From Neobacillus driksii (GTDB taxonomy: Bacteria; Bacillota; Bacilli; Bacillales; Cytobacillaceae), in the NCBI RefSeq assembly GCF_013409995.1, contig NZ_JACCBX010000009.1:186001-250000 (forward strand): 64,000 bases of DNA. The letters are read 5' to 3'. The position numbers and the translations under genes were made by a program. Positions 50,714-59,887 of this stretch are shown piece after piece. Every line of letters begins with the position of its first letter. Within the stretch, counting starts at the first letter, position 1. The notes below the pieces were generated by a model. It was not told the origin of the DNA and searched no databases. It saw only the letters and a program-made list of their open reading frames with translations.

Positions 50714-50815
50714 AACATTGGGTACGATGTTCAAGAGAGATAACAGGGGCGATAATTCAAGAAGGATTAACGCTTCTTTTTGTTGAACTTTACTGAAGTA
50801 ATGAGGAAGGAGTTA
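50713..50815 (+). repeat. CTAAC repeat, worn long form, last good copy
   Basis: ACATTGGGTACG, a second GATAACAGGGGCG core, GAAGGATTAACGC hairpin part with T run, then TTGAAGTAATGAGGAAGG. The final right arm is lost. Confidence 0.6.
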
Positions 50816-51083
50816 AATACGTTTCCACTTTAAATGTAGAATTACGGAAACCCAGCTCCTATCTATTACTATAAAGCTGCACCTGAAGAGCGAGAGAATA
50901 AATAGACAAAAAAACGCTTGGCTCATAACCAAGAGTTTTCAAAACAAAACGTAGTTTTCATGGTGATCTTTATTGAAATAACTGTACAAGTTACAGGGAG
51001 ATTATGCATTATTATTAGAAGTCATCGTATAATTCTAAAAAGAAATATAAAGAAAAATTTTTAATTTTGTGGAGGGGATGAAT

Positions 51084-51623
51084 GTGAATATTGGAAACGA
51101 ATACTTGAGAATTGTAATTGAAAGATTTAAAAGTGTAAAAAGCCTTGGTGATAAGACATTAAATCAATTATCGGAAAAGGAAATACAATGGACTTATAAT
51201 AACGAGTCAAATAGTGTTGCCATAATAGTAAGGCATTTAAGCGGAAATATGGTATCAAGGTGGACGGACTTTTTAACTTCAGATGGGGAAAAGGAATATA
51301 GAAATCGTGATCAAGAATTTATTGATGATATATCTTCGAAATCTGAGTTAATGAGTGTTTGGGAAAAAGGTTGGATAGTCCTAATCGCTACACTAACTAG
51401 TTTAAGTGAGCAAGATTTATTAAAAAATATATACATTCGTGGAGAAGGTCATTTGGTTATAGAGGCAATAGAAAGACAAATGGCACACTACGCATATCAT
51501 ATTGGACAAATTGTTTATATTGGCAAACAATTAAAGGATAGTAATTGGAAGAGTCTCAGCATTCCAAAGGGGAAATCTGAAGAATACTTAAAAGAAATGC
51601 TTGAAAAAAACCAAGATAAATAG
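51084..51623 (+). CDS. DUF1572 protein (DinB superfamily)
   Basis: A 179-residue four-helix protein. NEYLRIVIERFKSVKSLGDKTLNQLSEKEI, then NSVAIIVRHLSGNMVSRWTDFL and ERQMAHYAYHIGQIVYIGKQL, fit the DUF1572 branch of the DinB superfamily. His in VRHLSGN and the MAHYAYHIGQI pair would form the metal site. GTG 51084 is eight bases after GGAGG; ATG 51078 is closer than usual. Substrate unknown. Confidence 0.75.
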   Translation: MNIGNEYLRIVIERFKSVKSLGDKTLNQLSEKEIQWTYNNESNSVAIIVRHLSGNMVSRWTDFLTSDGEKEYRNRDQEFIDDISSKSELMSVWEKGWIVLIATLTSLSEQDLLKNIYIRGEGHLVIEAIERQMAHYAYHIGQIVYIGKQLKDSNWKSLSIPKGKSEEYLKEMLEKNQDK

Positions 51624-51852
51624 AGCGAGGTTACATTTAAAGGGTACTTAGCAATTACTAGGTCCTATGATTTTTCCAGTTTTTTGCATGCTCCACCAAG
51701 CAAGTATTTACATCTGATAAAGAATATCATTAAATAACCAGGCAGCTTATCAGTTGATGAATGATTAACCATCATGAACATCGAATACTACCTATATTAA
51801 GTCGAAGGCACTAGTCCCGATAGCAATAGGTTTGTGATAAAGGGGTGGAAGT

Positions 51853-52041
51853 ATGGAAGAGGATAACAAACCATTTAATGATGCAATAGATCACTTTAAC
51901 AAGATAGAAGGAAATGCTGCAAATCTTGCAAAAACAGATTTAAGAAAATTGCCGAAATTATTAAAATTCTTTGGATACTTTATGATCGGTTTCTTTTCAA
52001 TATCTATACTGTTAATAATTTTGTTAAGTTTATTTGATTAA
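51853..52041 (+). CDS. small single-pass membrane protein, 62 aa
   Basis: Acidic cytoplasmic N-terminal half (MEEDNKPFNDAIDHFNKIEG), basic RKLPKLLK, then one C-terminal membrane segment (FGYFMIGFFSISILLIILLSLF). AAGGGGTGG precedes the ATG. A tail-anchored shape. No family recognised. The 230 bases upstream show nothing I can name. Confidence 0.55.
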   Translation: MEEDNKPFNDAIDHFNKIEGNAANLAKTDLRKLPKLLKFFGYFMIGFFSISILLIILLSLFD

Positions 52042-52059
52042 CTTTTACCTCAGTTTTTT

Positions 52060-52092
52060 AAGACCTGCTGCCCATTTTGGCGGCTTTTTCTC
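52060..52092 (+). terminator. rho-independent terminator
   Basis: GCTGCC and GGCGGC arms (with one G-T pair) followed by a T run, after the tail-anchored small protein. Confidence 0.6.
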
Positions 52093-52292
52093 CTTATAGA
52101 GGGTAGAAGGGGATGGATTGTTCATACAACCATACGATTTTAATCCTAATAATAATTATAATTAAAACGTTATCCTCTATTAGTTTTGTAGAACGCAAAT
52201 AGGGAGCAACATTTATGCTGGCATCAGTTTTTTTTGATGTGATCAGAGAAAACCTCGAGTAAGAAATCTTGATAACAATAAGGAGGAAAAAA

Positions 52293-52837
52293 ATGATCAC
52301 GACACAATACAAAATCACATTACCAAGTGACTATGACATGAATATCATCAAGGCACGAGTCATAAATAATGGCCATAAAACCGATGGATTTGATGATTTA
52401 AAATATAAGTTGTATCTAATCACGGAAAAAGGAAAAAATCATAATTTACAAAACAGTTATTGCCCGCTTTATCTATGGAAAAATCATAACGGCCTTAACA
52501 AGTTTTTGTTTGAGGGCTATTATGATAACATTCTTACCTCTTTCGGATGGCAGCAAGTTCAAGTGGGGATACCACTGGTTAATCCACCAACAAACATAAG
52601 CCCTTATAAATATCTGTTTCACCTTACAAAACCTATACCACCACAGGGAAGTTTGCGTAACACAAAAGAAGAAATAGTTAAGGATCTACCAAAGATCAAA
52701 ATTCAGAATTTATGCTGACGTATAATCCTGATAAGTGGGAATATGATGTATTTTACTTTTTAAGTGATGTAAGTAATTATATTATAGAAACATATGGAGT
52801 GCTTTATTCGATTCTACATATTTCACATGAAAAATAG
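52293..52837 (+). pseudogene. frameshifted DUF4865 protein
   Basis: ATG 52293 behind AAGGAGG starts MITTQYKITLPSDYDMNIIKA, then APLYLWKN-like and FGWQQVQVGIPL stretches of DUF4865. The frame ends at 52718 with PKIKIQNLC. One step out of frame the sequence continues EFMLTYNPDKWEYDVFYFLSD, ending YSILHISHEK at 52837, the normal C-terminus. A single indel near 52700 breaks it. The family has no known function. Confidence 0.7.
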
Positions 52838-52911
52838 CTGATATTTTCATTGAAGACCTCCACCCTGAAATATGCTAGCATATAAATAATAAAATACTGA
52901 ATGGAATTGGA

Positions 52912-52961
52912 GGAGCCTGTCACCAAGGGATTAATATGTCCTTTGGTAACTGGCTCTTTTT
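52912..52961 (+). terminator. long terminator
   Basis: GAGCC..GT..ACCAAGG and CCTTTGGTAAC..GGCTC arms with a T run. Confidence 0.7.
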
Positions 52962-53012
52962 GTATTTTTATCAAACTAAGACAATCTATAATAATGAAAG
53001 GTGGTAATTTAA

Positions 53013-53219
53013 GTGTTAAAACTATAATTGGCCATTATTCTTATTGCGTCAAAAGGTGCCGGAAGCCTCAGTGTAAGATTATGGAAGCCTTCTGTTTTTG
53101 GAAAACTTCTCATTGGAATTGTAATTGGACCATCGCTTCTTGGATTAGTGAATGAAACTGAAACAATAGTTTAATTTAGTCAAATTGGAGTTACATTATT
53201 AATGTTTATTACTGGTTAA
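53013..53219 (+). pseudogene. N-terminal remnant of a CPA2-type cation/proton antiporter
   Basis: One frame reads LAIILIASKGAGSLSVRLWK, then PSVFGKLLIGIVIGPSLLGL, VNETETIV, stop, FSQIGVTLLMFITG, stop. This is the first membrane helix pair of KefB/CPA2 antiporters. TAA stops occur at codons 5, 54 and 69, and the remaining 300 or so residues are absent. Dead fragment. Confidence 0.7.
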
Positions 53220-53298
53220 AAGTCCTTTATCGTTGTTGTATTTCGAAGGTGGTGACAAAGGGTTAATTTAGGAACTCTGGCTCATTATTTTATTACAT

Positions 53299-53325
53299 AC
53301 TCTCTTCTTGGGAGGAGAGTTTTTT
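53299..53325 (+). terminator. rho-independent terminator
   Basis: ACTCTC and GAGAGT arms followed by a T run. Confidence 0.65.
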
Positions 53326-53512
53326 ATATTTATACATTAATCCAAGTTATTTAATGTGAAAACTAGATTATTAAAAAGAGGGGTTAATAGCTGAAGCAGC
53401 AAAAATAGTAGCAAAAACAAAAATAGGGCGCCATTCTAGTCGTTTTTTACTTTGTCTTACCAATAAAGTACAATAATTGTATTCATAAAATGGAAGAATG
53501 AGAGGATACATA

Positions 53513-54667
53513 ATGACATTTTTAGAAAAAATTAAACCGCATTTGATCAGCGATGATATATTAATCCAAGAGGTAGTGCTCCATGCTCTGCATGATTATC
53601 CGAATGTCCCGGAAGAATGGACCAATGAATTACTGAAAGAAGCATTTAGAAATAAAGACAAACAAACTTCAATCTTCATTTATTTAGAAAATCAATCCTT
53701 CAATGAAGAGGCTGTAAAGATTTTAGTTGAAAATGTTCCTTCAATGGAACCATCCAACCGTCATTTAGCGTTGAACCTGGTCCACCGGATCGAACCGGAA
53801 CTTGCACTTAAATATAAAGAACAGCTTCAAAACTATATTCCAAAGGAAACCTGGTCCTTATATGATCTGTTGTTACATGGGAAGGACGAAGAAGTGTACT
53901 CGGAATATGGTCAAATCTTAAATGACCTTGAGCGGGCTGGTTCAGAACATCACCATTACCTCATAAAAGCAAAAAAACTAGCTGCGTGTTTAGTGAAAAA
54001 TGGATGGGTTACAGAGAATGAAATAGACCTTGTACTTGAAGAAGAATTAAAGGAAAAATGGTTTTCATTCAATGGAATCTTGACGGTTTACATGATTGGA
54101 TTGTTAAAATTAGAGAGATATATTCCGTTATTGGTTAGCCTGTTGGATCGCGATGAAGATAGTTTATTAGAAGAACTGTCTGTAACGTTAACCAGTTTCC
54201 AATCAGATGAGGTGGTAAAGGAAGTAGCGCCCTATCTAAGGAAAGATAATTCTATTATCTATACTGCTTCCATTGTTGAAAACATAAAATCAGACTTTGC
54301 AGTTGAGGTTTTAAGAGAAGCTTACCGTTCTGCAAAAGAACTCGACCAACAAGACATTCTAATGGAAGCACTTTGTCACCAGTTTTCGGAAGAAGCTCTA
54401 CCTGAAATTACCGCACATATGGAACTAGAATATACTTCTGGCCTTGTTGATGTTGAACAGACCGTCTATGGCTACTTTTCGATCTTGGGGTTAAAGCACC
54501 GAGAATTAGCCCTATGGAGACAAGTAGCACTGGAGAGAGAACTCGACTTTAGACAGAAGGGGAATGATCTCCCACTTGCTCCAGTCCGAAACGAAATGAA
54601 AGTCGGCCGAAATGATCCATGCCCTTGTGGAAGCGGCAAAAAATATAAAAAATGCTGCGGTAAATAG
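53513..54667 (+). CDS. HEAT-like protein with C-terminal SEC-C motif
   Basis: A 384-residue, mostly helical protein. Residues 1-350 are paired helices of HEAT-like character (ILIQEVVLHALHDYPNVPEEW, LVSLLDRDEDSLLEELSVTL). The C-terminus is GRNDPCPCGSGKKYKKCCGK, the zinc-binding SEC-C motif known from SecA, where it contacts SecB and the ribosome. It probably uses this tail to dock on a partner. The start is ATG 53513 behind GAGAGG. It stands alone, and codon use looks native. Confidence 0.8.
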   Translation: MTFLEKIKPHLISDDILIQEVVLHALHDYPNVPEEWTNELLKEAFRNKDKQTSIFIYLENQSFNEEAVKILVENVPSMEPSNRHLALNLVHRIEPELALKYKEQLQNYIPKETWSLYDLLLHGKDEEVYSEYGQILNDLERAGSEHHHYLIKAKKLAACLVKNGWVTENEIDLVLEEELKEKWFSFNGILTVYMIGLLKLERYIPLLVSLLDRDEDSLLEELSVTLTSFQSDEVVKEVAPYLRKDNSIIYTASIVENIKSDFAVEVLREAYRSAKELDQQDILMEALCHQFSEEALPEITAHMELEYTSGLVDVEQTVYGYFSILGLKHRELALWRQVALERELDFRQKGNDLPLAPVRNEMKVGRNDPCPCGSGKKYKKCCGK

Positions 54668-54717
54668 TATTGGCTGGGTGTCTAGCTTAATGTAGAAAGT
54701 AAGGAAATCAGCAAAGT

Positions 54718-54912
54718 AATATAAGCGGAGATATTCCGGTTAAATGTAAAATGAAGCTTGTTTCGGGGTAAGTAAGCGGAGCTTTTCCGCTTAATCAAAG
54801 AAAAATCTCCCATTTTCGAATTTTTTGAGTCAATAAGCGGAATCTCTCTGTCTATTTATGCTTTTTTTAATACAAATTATTAATTAAGCGGATTTTCTCC
54901 GCCTATATATCA
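54718..54912. repeat. AAGCGGAG hairpin repeat, copy 2
   Basis: Four hairpin units in a row, for example ATAAGCGGAGATATTCCGG, TAAGCGGAGCTTTTCCGC and TTAAGCGGATTTTCTCCGC. It shares its first unit closely with the block at 134-335. Confidence 0.7.
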
Positions 54913-55088
54913 ACTCAGGTGCTTAAGCTAACCTGATCCCCATACTGTTAAGCGGGGACACTATTGTACCTTAGGACTTCTTTTTTGAACAGACGTTTAT
55001 AAATTATATAATTATGATATAAAAGGATAAGATGTCAATAGTAATCACGTGCAATCAACAGTAAAAAAATATACAAGAGGTGTAGATC

Positions 55089-55421
55089 ATGTCAGTAGAA
55101 TAAGTTGTTCAACAGCAAATAGAATACTACAACATCCAAGATATAGAGGGATTTGCTAGTACATATGCGAACGATATTACCGTTTACACCTTCCCGGATA
55201 ATACCATTACCTTAAGCGGAAAACAGGCACTGATTGAAAGATATACCGAAACCTTCAAAAAGAAAATGTTCGCAGAGATCAAGAATCGTTCGATCGTCGG
55301 AAACAAGGTCATCGATTGGGAAATCGCTACAAATGGAATTACAGAGGAGAGTACCAGCTTAATGGCGATTTATGAAATAAAGGATCATCTGATTTCCAAG
55401 GTGTGGTTTATCAGAGAATAA
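55089..55421 (+). pseudogene. NTF2-like / SnoaL-type protein with early stop
   Basis: AGAGGTG-type ribosome site and ATG 55089 give MSVE, then TAA (55101-55103), then an otherwise clean frame VVQQQIEYYNIQDIEGFASTYANDITVYTF, SGKQALIERYTETFK to SKVWFIRE. This is the NTF2-like/SnoaL fold (about 110 residues). One nonsense codon is the only lesion. A later restart is possible but lacks a ribosome site. Confidence 0.75.
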
Positions 55422-55505
55422 CGATTTTACTTGGTAACTAAAAGGGCATAAGATCCCTCTTTACTTGAATATATCTAGGTAAAGACTTTAAATGGAGGGA
55501 TTCTT

Positions 55506-55973
55506 ATGGCATTCATATCGATTTATACGGTGGGCAGGCTACAACACCCCTATGACCACCCCGCCTCTCGTGGATTTTTTGAAGCGGGTTACGAGGTAAT
55601 GCAACAGGCTGCTAAAACAGGGCAACTAATAGAGGAGTTTTCACCTTTTGGTGTCCCTATTCCCGAGGAAGCTGCCAAAGGGGATGGTTACCCGGTTCTT
55701 ACACTTACAGTATGGAAAAGCCTTCTAGGCTTATATCGTTTTACCTATTCAGGTAAGCACAGGCTAGCGATGAGAGATAGGAGCAAATGGATGGAGCCTT
55801 ATCAAGAGAAACACCTTTCATATGTCGTCTGGTGGACCGAGCAGGTGAAAGATGTCTCATGGCAGGAGGCTTTCAAAAGATACAATTATTATGTACAGAA
55901 TGGACCCACTTCTTTTGCGTTTGATTTTAAGAACGCATTTGATGAAAAAGGGGAGAGGTGTGTGGTTAAGTAA
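55506..55973 (+). CDS. DUF3291 protein
   Basis: A 155-residue protein: MAFISIYTVGRLQHPYDHPASRGFF, LTLTVWKSLLGLYRFTYSGKH, then WWTEQVKDVSWQEAFKRYNYYVQNGPTSFAFDFKNAF. The W(K/E)S...L..F.Y...H pattern is that of DUF3291, a dimeric alpha-beta-barrel-like family of unknown function, distantly like heme-binding or monooxygenase-like small proteins. GGAGGG precedes the ATG. It is followed by a terminator and stands alone. Confidence 0.8.
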   Translation: MAFISIYTVGRLQHPYDHPASRGFFEAGYEVMQQAAKTGQLIEEFSPFGVPIPEEAAKGDGYPVLTLTVWKSLLGLYRFTYSGKHRLAMRDRSKWMEPYQEKHLSYVVWWTEQVKDVSWQEAFKRYNYYVQNGPTSFAFDFKNAFDEKGERCVVK

Positions 55974-56002
55974 CCGGGGTTCTATTGGATTGTACATAGA
56001 CA

Positions 56003-56040
56003 GGAGACACTGATTCATTTGGATTAGTGTCTCTTTTTAT
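56003..56040 (+). terminator. rho-independent terminator
   Basis: GAGACACT and AGTGTCTC arms followed by a T run after the DUF3291 gene. Confidence 0.8.
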
Positions 56041-56138
56041 AAAAAGAAAAAATATATTCACCTCTACTTCTTCTAACTATGTTAAATTAGGAATATACGT
56101 TCGGTATAAAGTCAAATATACATATTTCAAGGAGGAAG

Positions 56139-57950
56139 ATGATGGAGAATACGGGATATCAAAAAGTATGGAATTTAGATAATATTTTCCAAGGTGGAAG
56201 CAAATCAAGTCAATTTCTAGACCATATTAAGCGTTTGGAGGTTCTTGTATACGATCTAGAAAAATGTGTTGAATCATTTACTACTCCAATAGCAACGAAT
56301 GAAGTCGTAAACTTGGTAAACATAGTGGAAGACATTGGAAACATTCGTGTGAATTTGTCACAAGCTAATTCATTTATCACATGTCTTCTAGCACAATCCC
56401 CCAAAGATCAAGACGCTGCAATTTTACGAGGAAAAGTTGCACAAATAGAATCCCGTTATGAAAAAGAATTATCGAAAGTGAAAAATATAGTAACCAATAC
56501 AAAGCAAGATGTATGGGAAAGCTTACTTGAAATGAAAGAAGTAGAAGATTATAGATTTATATTAAACGAATGGCGTGAGAATATAGATAAGCATTTATCC
56601 AATCATGAGCATAATTTAATATCTGATTTAATGGCTGATGGATATCATGCTTGGGGTCATTTTTATAATGCACTCGTAAGCAGTATTACCGTAAATGTTC
56701 AAGTTGATGGAAAAGAAAAGAATCTATCAGTCGGACAAGCACTCAACTTAAGGTCTCACCCTATTGAGGATGTCCGGAAGGGATCTCATTACGCCTTAGA
56801 ATCTATATGGCAAGAAAAAGAAGAGTTATTTGCTAAAATATTAAATCACATTGCAGGCTTCAGGTTACAAGTATATAAAAAATCTGGAGTAAAAAGTGTT
56901 TTAGAAGTACCTTTGAAAGAAAACAGAATGAAAGAAGAAACAATGAATGCCATGTGGTCAGTAATCAGTAAATATAAAAAGCCTTTCTCGAATTACTTGA
57001 AGCGAAAAGCTGAAATGATGGGTGATTCTAGTATGAAAGCATATAATTTTTGGGCTCCCATTAGCACTAATAATCAAAAGATAGAATACGACGAAGCAGC
57101 TGTTTTAATTACGGAACATTTTAGTCAGTTTGGAACCGAATTAGAAGGTTTCGTTAAGCGAGCTTTCAATGAAGCTTGGATAGAAGCCGAAGACCGCGCC
57201 AATAAATCCGCTGTTGCGTTTTGTGCTGGTTTTCCACTTACAGGTGAATCAAGAGTTTTTATGACATTTGGGGGTACTTTTTTAAATGTGTTAACGCTTG
57301 TTCATGAATTGGGTCATGCTTTCCACAATTATGCAATGAAGACTGTTTATGGGCTGAATAAACGATATCCAATGAGTGTTGCAGAAACTGCTTCAACCTT
57401 TTCAGAAATGATTATATTTGATGCAGCTATGAAAAAGGCAAAATCAATAGAAGATAAATTGTTTATATTGGATGAAAAATTAAAACGTAGTGTAATGAAC
57501 TTTATGAATATTCATTCCAGATTCTTATTCGAGCAGAGATTTTATGAAGAACGTAAAGAAGGGATTGTTTCAGCAAATCGTCTAAATCAGTTAGTGGGGG
57601 ATGCCATACATGAAGCTTATGATGGTTCGCTAGAACACCCTTCCACTTATTCCTGGGTTTGGACACCACATTATTATATTACACAATCTCCTTTTTATAA
57701 TTTTCCATATACTTTTGGGTTTTTATTCGCTTTAAGTATCTATGCAAAGGCAAAGGAGAAAGGAAAAGAGTTTGAAAAGGATTATCTGAACTTACTTCGT
57801 GATTCAGGAAGAATGACTGTAGAAGATTTAGTTATGAAACATTTAGGAGAAGACATTACTTCGGAGGAATTCTGGGAAAAAGGAATGGAAATATGCGTGA
57901 AAGAGGCTGAAGAATTTGTAAAATTAAGTTCTTCGGATGATATAGAATAA
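56139..57950 (+). CDS. M3 family oligoendopeptidase (PepF-like)
   Basis: A 603-residue zinc metallopeptidase. The catalytic motif is HELGH in LTLVHELGHAFHNYAM, with the third ligand Glu in the AETASTFSEMIIF helix about 25 residues on. The N-terminal 200 residues form the helical PepF lid (VWNLDNIFQGGSKSSQFLDHI); HEAYDGSLEHPSTYSWVWTPHYYI shapes the substrate cleft. It cleaves short peptides in the cytoplasm. GGAGG lies three bases before the first of two adjacent ATGs; the second (56142) is equally plausible. Confidence 0.9.
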   Translation: MMENTGYQKVWNLDNIFQGGSKSSQFLDHIKRLEVLVYDLEKCVESFTTPIATNEVVNLVNIVEDIGNIRVNLSQANSFITCLLAQSPKDQDAAILRGKVAQIESRYEKELSKVKNIVTNTKQDVWESLLEMKEVEDYRFILNEWRENIDKHLSNHEHNLISDLMADGYHAWGHFYNALVSSITVNVQVDGKEKNLSVGQALNLRSHPIEDVRKGSHYALESIWQEKEELFAKILNHIAGFRLQVYKKSGVKSVLEVPLKENRMKEETMNAMWSVISKYKKPFSNYLKRKAEMMGDSSMKAYNFWAPISTNNQKIEYDEAAVLITEHFSQFGTELEGFVKRAFNEAWIEAEDRANKSAVAFCAGFPLTGESRVFMTFGGTFLNVLTLVHELGHAFHNYAMKTVYGLNKRYPMSVAETASTFSEMIIFDAAMKKAKSIEDKLFILDEKLKRSVMNFMNIHSRFLFEQRFYEERKEGIVSANRLNQLVGDAIHEAYDGSLEHPSTYSWVWTPHYYITQSPFYNFPYTFGFLFALSIYAKAKEKGKEFEKDYLNLLRDSGRMTVEDLVMKHLGEDITSEEFWEKGMEICVKEAEEFVKLSSSDDIE

Positions 57951-58108
57951 GGAGTTGTCGATTCGAGCACTGTCGGTTTTTGCCCGTTTTTTTATTAAAA
58001 GAACACTATCATGAGCAGAATTAAATTCACATAAAATAATTATCAAACGTAACAAGGTTATGATACAGTCAATATGTTATTCATTACCTTTTGAAAGGAC
58101 TACTACAT

Positions 58109-59635
58109 ATGAAAGTCAAAAAAAGTAAATTAGGATTTGTTATGGCGGGGCTTTTATTAAGCATCCTCATGGCATCAATGGACAATACAATTGTCGCAAC
58201 CGCTATGGGAACCATTGTAGGGGAACTAGGTGGATTTGATAAGTTTGTTTGGGTAACCTCAGCATATATGGTAGCGGAAATGGCGGGGATGCCGATTTTT
58301 GGTAAGCTTTCGGATATGTTCGGGAGAAAAAAATTTTTTATATTTGGTTTGATTGTATTTTTAATTGGCTCCATGTTATGTGGGCAAGCTGATACAATCA
58401 CAGAGCTTAGTATTTTCCGAGCAATTCAAGGGATTGGAGCAGGTGCACTTATCCCAATCGCCTTTACAATCATGTTTGATACAGTTCCGGTAGAGCAAAG
58501 AGGAAAGCTTGGAGGACTATTTGGAGCGGTATTTGGTTTATCAAGTATATTTGGTCCATTATTAGGAGCATACATTACCGATTATATTAGTTGGGAATGG
58601 GTGTTTTACGTCAATATCCCTCTTGGTATTTTAGCTATTGTTTTCATCGCTGTATTCTATAAAGAATCTCCTGTGCACACGAAGCAGAAAATTGACTGGT
58701 GGGGTGCCATCACATTGGTAGGTGCCGTTGTCAGCGTTATGTTTGCATTAGAACTAGGTGGAAATGAATATGCATGGGATTCAGCGTTTATCTTAGCCTT
58801 ATTTGCTGCCTTCGTTGTTCTTTTCGTTTTGTTTATCATAATCGAACGAAAAGTAGAAGATCCAATTATTTCATTTTCGATGTTTAAAGTTAACCTATTT
58901 ACAACTGGGAATATTATTGGGTTATTCAGCGGGATGGCGTTTATTACGGCTTCCGTCTATATTCCAATTTATATTCAAGGTGTACTTGGTGGAACAGCAA
59001 CAAACTCTGGTTTAGTATTACTTCCAATGATGCTTGGATCGGTTGTTTCTGCTACAACTGGTGGGGCGTTAATGAACAAATGGAGCTATCGCAAAATACT
59101 GATTTTCTGTACTTGTATCCTTGCACTTGGAGTTACTTTATTAACAACGTTAGAAGCTGACACAAGTCGAATAGTCGTTACAATCTATATGATTATTACA
59201 GGACTTGGTATTGGTGCAACGTTCTCTGTCTTACCGAATGCTGCCATTCATCACTTTGATCCGTCACAACGTGGTTCTGTAAACTCAACCGTTTCCTTCA
59301 TTCGTTCACTCGGTATGACAATAGGAATTACGGTGTTTGGTATCATTCAAAGAAACGAATTTACAGCTAGCTTAACGGATATTTTTTCAGGGATGGGTGG
59401 AGAAGGAGTGGATACCCCGATGTCAATTGACCCGAGAGCGATTCTACAACCTCAGGCACGGGCGCAAATTCCTGAACCGATTTTGGAAAAAATCACAGAT
59501 GTTCTATCATCGTCGATCACCTATACATTTATGTGGGCAATCATTCCATCTGCAATAGCGATAATAGGAGCGATTCTTATGTCAAAAGAGAAACTAAGTG
59601 AATCAGTAGAGTATCAACAAGGAAAACAGTCGTAA
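58109..59635 (+). CDS. MFS multidrug transporter, DHA2 family (14 TM)
   Basis: A 508-residue drug:proton antiporter. Motif A is GKLSDMFGRKKFF in loop 2-3, motif D1 is MASMDNTIVATAMGTI in helix 1, and motif C is GAVFGLSSIFGPLLGAYI in helix 5. Length and about 14 membrane segments fit DHA2/EmrB-type carriers. The start is ATG 58109 behind GAAAGGA. No TetR or MarR regulator is adjacent. It is followed by a terminator. Confidence 0.85.
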   Translation: MKVKKSKLGFVMAGLLLSILMASMDNTIVATAMGTIVGELGGFDKFVWVTSAYMVAEMAGMPIFGKLSDMFGRKKFFIFGLIVFLIGSMLCGQADTITELSIFRAIQGIGAGALIPIAFTIMFDTVPVEQRGKLGGLFGAVFGLSSIFGPLLGAYITDYISWEWVFYVNIPLGILAIVFIAVFYKESPVHTKQKIDWWGAITLVGAVVSVMFALELGGNEYAWDSAFILALFAAFVVLFVLFIIIERKVEDPIISFSMFKVNLFTTGNIIGLFSGMAFITASVYIPIYIQGVLGGTATNSGLVLLPMMLGSVVSATTGGALMNKWSYRKILIFCTCILALGVTLLTTLEADTSRIVVTIYMIITGLGIGATFSVLPNAAIHHFDPSQRGSVNSTVSFIRSLGMTIGITVFGIIQRNEFTASLTDIFSGMGGEGVDTPMSIDPRAILQPQARAQIPEPILEKITDVLSSSITYTFMWAIIPSAIAIIGAILMSKEKLSESVEYQQGKQS

Positions 59636-59644
59636 CCATCTTTG

Positions 59645-59683
59645 AAGAGAGCAACCTGTAACGGGGAAATGCTCTCTTTTTTA
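59645..59683 (+). terminator. rho-independent terminator
   Basis: AGAGAGCA and TGCTCTCT arms followed by a T run after the MFS gene. Confidence 0.8.
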
Positions 59684-59887
59684 TAGTAAAATAATTTATA
59701 AGTTTTTACTAAGGTTAAGTGTCTAGTTGTAGTGGTATTCAACTATCCTTCCTCGATAGCATTATAAACAAAGGGATAGGCACAATTCAGTATGAAAATT
59801 CTTACTTTAATGCAGGAAGTAAGGATTTTTTGCTGAATAAATGAAGTTAATAGATTATGGAATATTTTTCTTATAGGAGAGGTTAAT

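Noticed and set aside
1021..50815. A CRISPR array as explanation for the repeats
   Set aside because: Units are 50-120 bases with palindromes and terminators, the spacing is that of whole genes, and no cas gene is present.
1021..50815. A classical integron with IntI and canonical attC (RYYYAAC/GTTRRRY)
   Set aside because: The recombinase lacks the IntI-specific segment and the cores (AACTAAC/GTTAGTT) do not match the canonical boxes exactly. Only an analogous system is proposed.
1021..50815. Plain rho-independent terminators as full explanation
   Set aside because: The hairpin part can be a terminator, but the conserved left core, flank and right palindrome lie outside it and are kept when the hairpin is absent (3885, 27460).
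51084..51623. Bacillithiol S-transferase assignment
   Set aside because: The DinB-superfamily fold is supported but nothing shows the specific substrate.
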